IMG/VR virus record: IMGVR_UViG_3300028835_000438
Span: 1-25,964 of that record
Direction: 5' to 3' (one strand)
DNA: 25,964 nt
Origin: a virus
Shown here: piece by piece, positions 21,750 to 25,964 of the stretch
Position numbering within the stretch: position 1 is the first letter of the stretch
Layout of the letters: each line of letters starts with the position of its first letter
The notes under the pieces: model-generated
What the model saw: the letters and a program-made list of their open reading frames with translations, nothing else
Told to the model about the DNA's origin: nothing
Database searches by the model: none
Made by a program: the position numbers and the translations under genes

Positions 21750-23306
21750 ATGTCCGACACAAACCGCGTAGGCGTCCGCATTGCTCGCAACAGTTCGCGC
21801 ACGGCGCCGATACTGGCAACCACGCTTGACCTGCTCGCGCTGCGATACACCGGCGCGCCGGGCCTTGCGTTCGCACCCACCACGATTGTCTCCGAGGAAA
21901 TCCGCAGCGACCGGCAAATCAGCGACCTGATACTTGTCGGCGGTGAGGCCGGAGGCGATACCAATTTCGAGCTGTCCTTTCGGGCGTTCGACCTCCTGAT
22001 CGAATCGGCGCTTATGTCGCTGTACACCGAGAACGATTTTCAGGAGGGCACCGGCACCGGCGGTATTGCGTCATTCGGTGCGGGCACTATCGACGTGTTC
22101 GCAGGCGACGGCGCGAAATATCTCGACGGTATGCTCGTCAAACTGGCCGACCTGGCAACGGGTAACGCAGGCGACGGCGTGTACGAGATAACGCTGGTCG
22201 CAGTCGATACGCTCACGCTGACCCCGCACACCGCAGGCACGAACGCCGTGCTGGCGTCGTGGACAGCTGACGACCGCACCCGGCTTTCGATTGCCGGCCT
22301 GTACGGCCAGGCGGTCGGCGATATCACGTTCGCGGCTCCGGCCTCGGGCGAGATTGTAATGACCGTGGCCAACAACAACGCGCTGTTCGACGGCGCGCGA
22401 GGCAACAGCCCGCCGACGACGCTGGCGCAAGGCCAATGGCTGAAAATCAACGGCTTTCCGATTGCAGCGAACAACGTGTGGGCGCGTATCAAGGCCATCG
22501 ACACGACGGCCCGCACGCTCACGTTCGACGCGCAAACCGGCATGGCGGCCGACGCCGCCGCAGCCGAACAGGTCGAGCTATGGCACGGCGACACCGTCGA
22601 GAACGGCGCGCAGGCCGTGGCGGCTCACCAGTTCGCCGTGGAGCGCAGGTTCGAGGACCAGACCGACGTACTGCGCGAGCTGTTCCTCGGCATGGCGCTG
22701 AACAATCTCAGCCTGGCGCTGGCACCGCAGGCAATCGCCAACGCATCGGCGACGTTTTTCGGGTTCAGTTCGGCCACGCAAATCGAGACCGGCAACGCGC
22801 ACATTGGCACCGTGCCACCGGCCCTGTACGAGTTCGCCCCGAACGATTTGGAGGCGTACCAGAACAGCGTTTACAACACGTCGACCAACGTCGGACGCCT
22901 CGGCCGTGGCATTGATCCTATCGACACGGCGGGCGTGAATTTCGTCCTCGATGCAAGTATCGACCTCACCAACAACTTGCGCAGGCAGCCCGCTGTCGGC
23001 GTGTTCGGTGCGGCTGGTATCGGCGTCGGCGAAGTGGGCGTCACTGGCAACCTGCGGACGTACTTCGACAACAAGGACATCCTCGACCAAATCCTGAACA
23101 ACACCGAAACGTCGCTGGACCTGTCGGTGGTGGATTCGAGCGGGGCGGCCATGCTGTTCGATATGCCGCGTATCAAATTCAGCGGCGGCGCGCCGGACGT
23201 GCCAGGCAAAAACCAGGACGTCACAATCCCGGCGACGTATCAGGCCATTCTAGATTCGGACTTCGGCTACACGATTTCCGTGCAGCGATTCCACTACGTC
23301 CAGTAA
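21750..23306 (+). CDS. Major tail tube protein
   Basis: This is a 518-residue protein with ATG 21750 behind AGGAG. It resembles the Phage_tube_2 type of tail tube protein: an N-terminal part with IVSEEIRSDRQISDLILVG and FELSFRAFDLLIESAL, and a C-terminal part with VYNTSTNVGRLGR, INFVLDA-like strands and the final DFGYTISVQRFHYVQ. The middle (about 105-285) contains two similar small beta units (127-158 and 228-260), each with a G(M/W)LxK strand and a TLT(L/F) strand, which makes the protein longer than a minimal tube subunit. It should polymerise into the tail tube around the tape measure. Strong ribosome binding and flanking hairpins agree with high expression. Confidence 0.88.
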   Translation: MSDTNRVGVRIARNSSRTAPILATTLDLLALRYTGAPGLAFAPTTIVSEEIRSDRQISDLILVGGEAGGDTNFELSFRAFDLLIESALMSLYTENDFQEGTGTGGIASFGAGTIDVFAGDGAKYLDGMLVKLADLATGNAGDGVYEITLVAVDTLTLTPHTAGTNAVLASWTADDRTRLSIAGLYGQAVGDITFAAPASGEIVMTVANNNALFDGARGNSPPTTLAQGQWLKINGFPIAANNVWARIKAIDTTARTLTFDAQTGMAADAAAAEQVELWHGDTVENGAQAVAAHQFAVERRFEDQTDVLRELFLGMALNNLSLALAPQAIANASATFFGFSSATQIETGNAHIGTVPPALYEFAPNDLEAYQNSVYNTSTNVGRLGRGIDPIDTAGVNFVLDASIDLTNNLRRQPAVGVFGAAGIGVGEVGVTGNLRTYFDNKDILDQILNNTETSLDLSVVDSSGAAMLFDMPRIKFSGGAPDVPGKNQDVTIPATYQAILDSDFGYTISVQRFHYVQ

Positions 23307-23353
23307 TACCGCTGGACGTTTACGCCGCGTGAGGCGGCAGCCGTGAGGGCAGC
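23296..23353 (+). promoter_or_regulatory. Three hairpins between tail tube and chaperone genes
   Basis: ACGTCCAG (23296-23303) pairs perfectly with CTGGACGT (23312-23319) around an eight-base loop that holds the tail tube stop codon. GCCGC (23324-23328) pairs with GCGGC (23334-23338) around GTGAG. GCC (23340-23342) pairs with GGC (23348-23350) around another GTGAG, ending three bases before ATG 23354. The only Shine-Dalgarno candidate, GAGGG (23345-23349), lies inside this last hairpin. Confidence 0.55.
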
Positions 23354-23794
23354 ATGAACATATACGAGGCTTTTGAAACCAGCGAGAATCTGATCAACAA
23401 CGGAAAGTGGGTAGCGATTGAGTTCAACGGCGCCGAGCTGTGCCGGATTCAAATTCGCAGCGCCAGCCCCGAGCTGAACAGCGACTTGCGCAAAGCGATG
23501 ACCGAGGAGGCCGTCGAACTTGTCGGAAAAAACGAGGACCTGCGAGACAACGCCAACGACCCGGACCGCGAGGTTCGGCTGTTCGCAAAGGCGGTAGTCA
23601 CGGATTGGGACGGCATCACCGACAGGGACGGAAAGAAACTTAAATGCACACCGGCGAACGTCGAGAAAATCTTCCGAGAATTGCCGTTACTCGCCAACCG
23701 CGTCAAGCGCGAGGCGTACCGCTGGACGAATTTCCGCGCGGCTTTGGAGGAGGAGGTGGTGGGAAACTCGCCACGGTCCTCCGCCACCGGATAA
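23354..23794 (+). CDS. Tail assembly chaperone G
   Basis: This is a 146-residue protein with ATG 23354. Strands near the N-terminus (KWVAIEFNGAELCRIQIRS) are followed by a helical, charged region (LNSDLRKAMTEEAVELVGKNEDL, then RLFAKAVVTDWDGI) and ENVEKIF-like helices, typical of phage tail chaperones that coat the tape measure before tube assembly. Near the 3' end, in frame, is the slippery heptamer G GGA AAC (23761-23767). Most ribosomes should end at TAA 23792-23794. Some should shift back one base and make a 262-residue G-T fusion. Position between tail tube and tape measure is the classical one for this pair. Confidence 0.85.
   Translation: MNIYEAFETSENLINNGKWVAIEFNGAELCRIQIRSASPELNSDLRKAMTEEAVELVGKNEDLRDNANDPDREVRLFAKAVVTDWDGITDRDGKKLKCTPANVEKIFRELPLLANRVKREAYRWTNFRAALEEEVVGNSPRSSATG
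23761..23767 (+). promoter_or_regulatory. Programmed -1 ribosomal frameshift site GGGAAAC
   Basis: The heptamer reads G GGA AAC in the frame of the upstream chaperone, which fits X XXY YYZ exactly. After slipping back one base the tRNAs pair with GGG and AAA, and reading continues at C 23767 into the downstream frame. An SD-like GGAGGAGGAGGT (23746-23757) ends three bases before the site. Such elements can stimulate -1 slipping. Only a weak stem (CGGT 23774-23777 with ACCG 23786-23789) was found downstream. Confidence 0.85.
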
Positions 23795-24141
23795 GAGGCA
23801 TTGCGGGCGACGAGGACAACATCGCCGCCAGCTATCGGGAGCGGGGCCTTGAGCCACCCGAGCACATAGAAAAGCCGCCAACGCCTGAATGGTTCGCGCT
23901 GCCGTACTGGTACGCCTACGCCGACTTGCAACACGAACGTGCGCCGCCGTTATTCAACAAGGCGGGCAAAGCAATCCACCAGCGCATTCCCTGGTCCGCC
24001 ATCGCGGCGTATGCCAGGCACCACGGTCTCGACGTGGACGAGTTGAAGCGCATTATTTGGGCGTGTGATTCCGAGTTCCTGAACGCGGACCTGCAGGCCG
24101 AACCCGAAGCGATCGAGCAGGAGGAGACCGGCGATGGTTGA
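23767..24141 (+). CDS. Tail assembly chaperone T domain, made by -1 frameshift
   Basis: This frame encodes 124 residues joined to the first 138 residues of the upstream chaperone, giving a G-T fusion. The frame is open from 23644, but no good independent start or ribosome binding site exists, so translation by frameshifting at 23761-23767 is the best explanation. The T part has an acidic N-terminal stretch, PEWFALPYWYAYADLQHERAPP in pieces, and a helical part with IPWSAIAAYARHHGLDVDELKRIIWACDSEFLNA. In lambda-like phages the T domain recruits the tail tube protein to the G-coated tape measure. Its stop overlaps the tape measure start by eight bases. Confidence 0.85.
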   Translation, partial: LATVLRHRIRGIAGDEDNIAASYRERGLEPPEHIEKPPTPEWFALPYWYAYADLQHERAPPLFNKAGKAIHQRIPWSAIAAYARHHGLDVDELKRIIWACDSEFLNADLQAEPEAIEQEETGDG

Positions 24142-25964
24142 CCGCGTCATACGGATTGTCATTGATTCCAGCGGGGCGGTGAAATCGCTCAACCAGGTCG
24201 AGGGTGCGCTGGAGGGCGTTGACGAGGAGCAAAAGGAAACCAAGCAATCGTCCGACGCGTTGGCCGGTGCGTTTCGCAACCTCGTCGCGTTTCTCGGTGT
24301 CCGCGAGCTAGTCCAATACGCCGACACGTACACGCTGATCGGCAACCGCATTCGCCTGGTCACGGACTCGACGGCCGAGTTCAACGCCGTACAGGACGAA
24401 CTAATCGGCATCGCGCAGCGCACGCGCTCGGGCCTCACCGAGACCGCCGACTTGTACGCCCGTGTTGCTCGATCGACCGAGCAGTTAGGACGCAGCCAGC
24501 AGGAAACGCTGCAATTCACGGAAAGTATCAACCAGGCCATTCAGATTTCCGGTGCGACGACGCAGGAGGCGGCGGCGTCCACGATTCAGTTTGCGCAGGG
24601 CCTCGCGTCCGGCGCGCTCCGTGGTGACGAGCTCCGGTCGGTCCTCGAACAGAACACGCGACTGGCCCGCGTGCTCGCGGACGGCTTCGGCGTAAACGTC
24701 GGACAGCTGCGCGACCTTGCCGAGCAGGGCAAGCTGACCGGCGACCGCATATTCGACATCGTGCTGGAAGCTGGCCCGGCCCTGCAGGCCGAGTTCGGCC
24801 AGATCGACGCTACGCTCGGCCAGGCGCTCACGACCGCACAGAATTTCGCGCTTGTCGTCATCGGTGAGTTCGACCGGGCGGCGGGCGTATCGCAGGGCCT
24901 CGTCGATATATTCCAGCTCACCGACGAGGAAACGCTGGAGCTCGGGGCCAGCGTTCGCAGCCTGGCGCTCGACTTCCGCGAGTTCGTCGAGGTGGCCACG
25001 GTTGCCGTGGTCAATTTCGTCGAGACCGTCGGCCCGAAGTTCGGCGCGATACAAGCCGAGATAATCAAAATCATTGCGGCGCTGACCAGGGACGAGGATT
25101 TGTTCCGGGCAGCGTTGGAGGGCCAGAACGAGTTCGAGGCCGAACTCGACGCGATACGCTCGAAGCTGGACGCGGAGTTCGAGGCGATACGCCGGAACAA
25201 CGAGGAGCGACGCCGCGAAGCCGAGGACCGCGAGGTGGACCTCGACGCACCGGGCACACCGGGAACCGGCGGCGACGCAATCGACCCGGAGACCGCAAAG
25301 GAATTAGAGCGGATCCGCAAACAGCAGGAGGCGTTGATTCTATCGCTGCGCCAGCAAACCGAAGCCATGCGCATTGCGAACGACACCGGCCGCGAATACA
25401 AGGACGTGCTCGCCGAACTGAAAATCGAGGCGCTAGGCGCTGCCGGTGCGAACGACGAGTTCACAGCCGAGGCCCTGGCCGCCCGCGACGCGTTGCAGGA
25501 ACAGAAAACGCGCGCCGAGGAGCTGGCCGACGCGCAAAAGGAATTGGAGGACGACCTGAAATCGGCCGAGGAGGTGACGCTGGCAGCTCGCACCGCGACC
25601 GAGGTGTACGCGGACGAGGTCGAACGCCTGCAGGGGCTGCTCGATAAGGGCCTGATCACCGAGGAGACATTCGAGCGTTCGGTGGAAAATCTCGACAACC
25701 TCGACGATTCGCTCGAGGATTTTTTCCGACGTGCCCGCGAAAACTCGCAGGACATACTGGCCGGTTTTTTGGAGTCCGGCCTGCAGGACCTCGACGACTT
25801 CGGCCGCGCGTTCTCGGAAATGATACTGGCACTCGCCAGCCAGGCGCTCGCTGCCGAGATTTTCAACAGCCTGCTCGGCTCGGCCAGCGGCGGCGGTAGC
25901 AGCACCGGCGGTATCATTTCGGGAATTGTCGGCGCGATTGCAGGCGGCCGACAGTTCGGCGGCG
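24134..25964 (+). CDS. Tail tape measure protein, cut by the right edge
   Basis: The gene starts at ATG 24134, eight bases inside the T frame, and stays open to the window end (610 residues visible). The N-terminus (VIRIVIDSSGAVKSLNQVEGALEGV) and the following AFRNLVAFLGVRELVQYADTYTLIGNRIRLVTDST region, then TASTIQF-like AQGLASGALRGDELRSVLEQNTRLARVLADGFGV, match the tape-measure N-terminal domain. A Glu/Arg/Ala coiled-coil part follows (about 340-540). The last visible part (FLESGLQDLDDFGRAFSEMILALASQALAAEIFNSLLG, then a Gly/Ser-rich hydrophobic stretch) resembles the lambda-type tape measure C-terminal domain, so little may be missing. The protein sets tail length and helps DNA enter the cell. 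At about 0.15 nm per residue the visible part implies a tail near 90-100 nm, which is inference. Confidence 0.93.
   Translation, partial: MVDRVIRIVIDSSGAVKSLNQVEGALEGVDEEQKETKQSSDALAGAFRNLVAFLGVRELVQYADTYTLIGNRIRLVTDSTAEFNAVQDELIGIAQRTRSGLTETADLYARVARSTEQLGRSQQETLQFTESINQAIQISGATTQEAAASTIQFAQGLASGALRGDELRSVLEQNTRLARVLADGFGVNVGQLRDLAEQGKLTGDRIFDIVLEAGPALQAEFGQIDATLGQALTTAQNFALVVIGEFDRAAGVSQGLVDIFQLTDEETLELGASVRSLALDFREFVEVATVAVVNFVETVGPKFGAIQAEIIKIIAALTRDEDLFRAALEGQNEFEAELDAIRSKLDAEFEAIRRNNEERRREAEDREVDLDAPGTPGTGGDAIDPETAKELERIRKQQEALILSLRQQTEAMRIANDTGREYKDVLAELKIEALGAAGANDEFTAEALAARDALQEQKTRAEELADAQKELEDDLKSAEEVTLAARTATEVYADEVERLQGLLDKGLITEETFERSVENLDNLDDSLEDFFRRARENSQDILAGFLESGLQDLDDFGRAFSEMILALASQALAAEIFNSLLGSASGGGSSTGGIISGIVGAIAGGRQFGG

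Noticed and set aside
23644-24141. Downstream chaperone frame as a separate gene or a broken gene
   Set aside because: There is no good start or ribosome binding site, and the in-register slippery heptamer explains the layout better than separate initiation or a sequencing frameshift.
24586-25917. 443-residue minus-strand frame opposite the tape measure gene
   Set aside because: The product is a Ser/Ala/Arg-rich low-complexity shadow of a coiled-coil gene, and the plus-strand reading is a convincing tape measure protein.
1-25964. tRNA genes, integrase, repressor, insertion sequences or attachment sites
   Set aside because: I looked for cloverleaf-like sequences, recombinase motifs, terminal inverted repeats and long direct repeats and saw none. 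A prophage state cannot be judged from this window.

Overview
The window is a GC-rich stretch (low-to-mid 60s percent GC by eye) of a tailed double-stranded DNA bacteriophage or prophage. It carries about 39 tightly packed genes, all on the + strand. Neighbouring genes typically overlap by 1-50 bases, often through ATGA or GTGA junctions, and GTG starts are unusually common. No integrase, repressor, tRNA or CRISPR array was seen. The tail module runs tail tube, then tail-assembly chaperone, then tape measure, with no sheath gene, which points to a siphovirus with a long non-contractile tail. The host cannot be named. The spanin pair and a lipobox without Asp at +2 indicate a Gram-negative host.

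Layout. (1) 1-2402: three small unknown genes, then a C5-cytosine methyltransferase with an N-terminal zinc ribbon and a repeat-rich target-recognition region. (2) 2403-2592: a short non-coding gap with a strong hairpin and a sigma70-like promoter. (3) 2593-5821: a lysis module with an M15 peptidase endolysin, an exported Cys-rich protein, a holin candidate, an i-spanin/o-spanin pair and several very small membrane proteins. (4) 5772-8063: a DUF1064 nuclease-like protein, a ParB-domain/N6-adenine methyltransferase fusion and an XF1762-type protein. (5) 8029-14664: small and large terminase, DUF4055-type portal, Mu F-like head morphogenesis protein, scaffold and major capsid protein. (6) 14724-19856: an accessory virion block with an acidic Pro/Glu-rich protein, a large fibre-like protein and small unknowns, one resembling a baseplate N-terminal domain. 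(7) 19866-25964: head-tail connector, head closure, tail completion, tail terminator, tail tube, G/GT chaperone pair made by -1 frameshifting, and a tape measure protein cut by the right edge.

How it works together: the terminase packages DNA through the portal into a scaffolded capsid. Connector proteins join this to a tail whose length is set by the tape measure with the G/GT chaperones. The holin, endolysin and spanins then open the three envelope layers in turn. The two methyltransferases, of different chemistry, probably shield phage DNA from host restriction.

The most unusual signal is a family of short hairpins with five-base GTGAN-type loops. Eight copies occupy all five non-coding gaps longer than 40 bases in the virion region, before scaffold, capsid, acidic protein, tail tube and chaperone. 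I saw no comparable hairpin in the other non-coding gaps. The second clear signal is a perfect G GGA AAC slippery heptamer with an upstream Shine-Dalgarno-like GGAGGAGGAGGT run in the tail chaperone gene.
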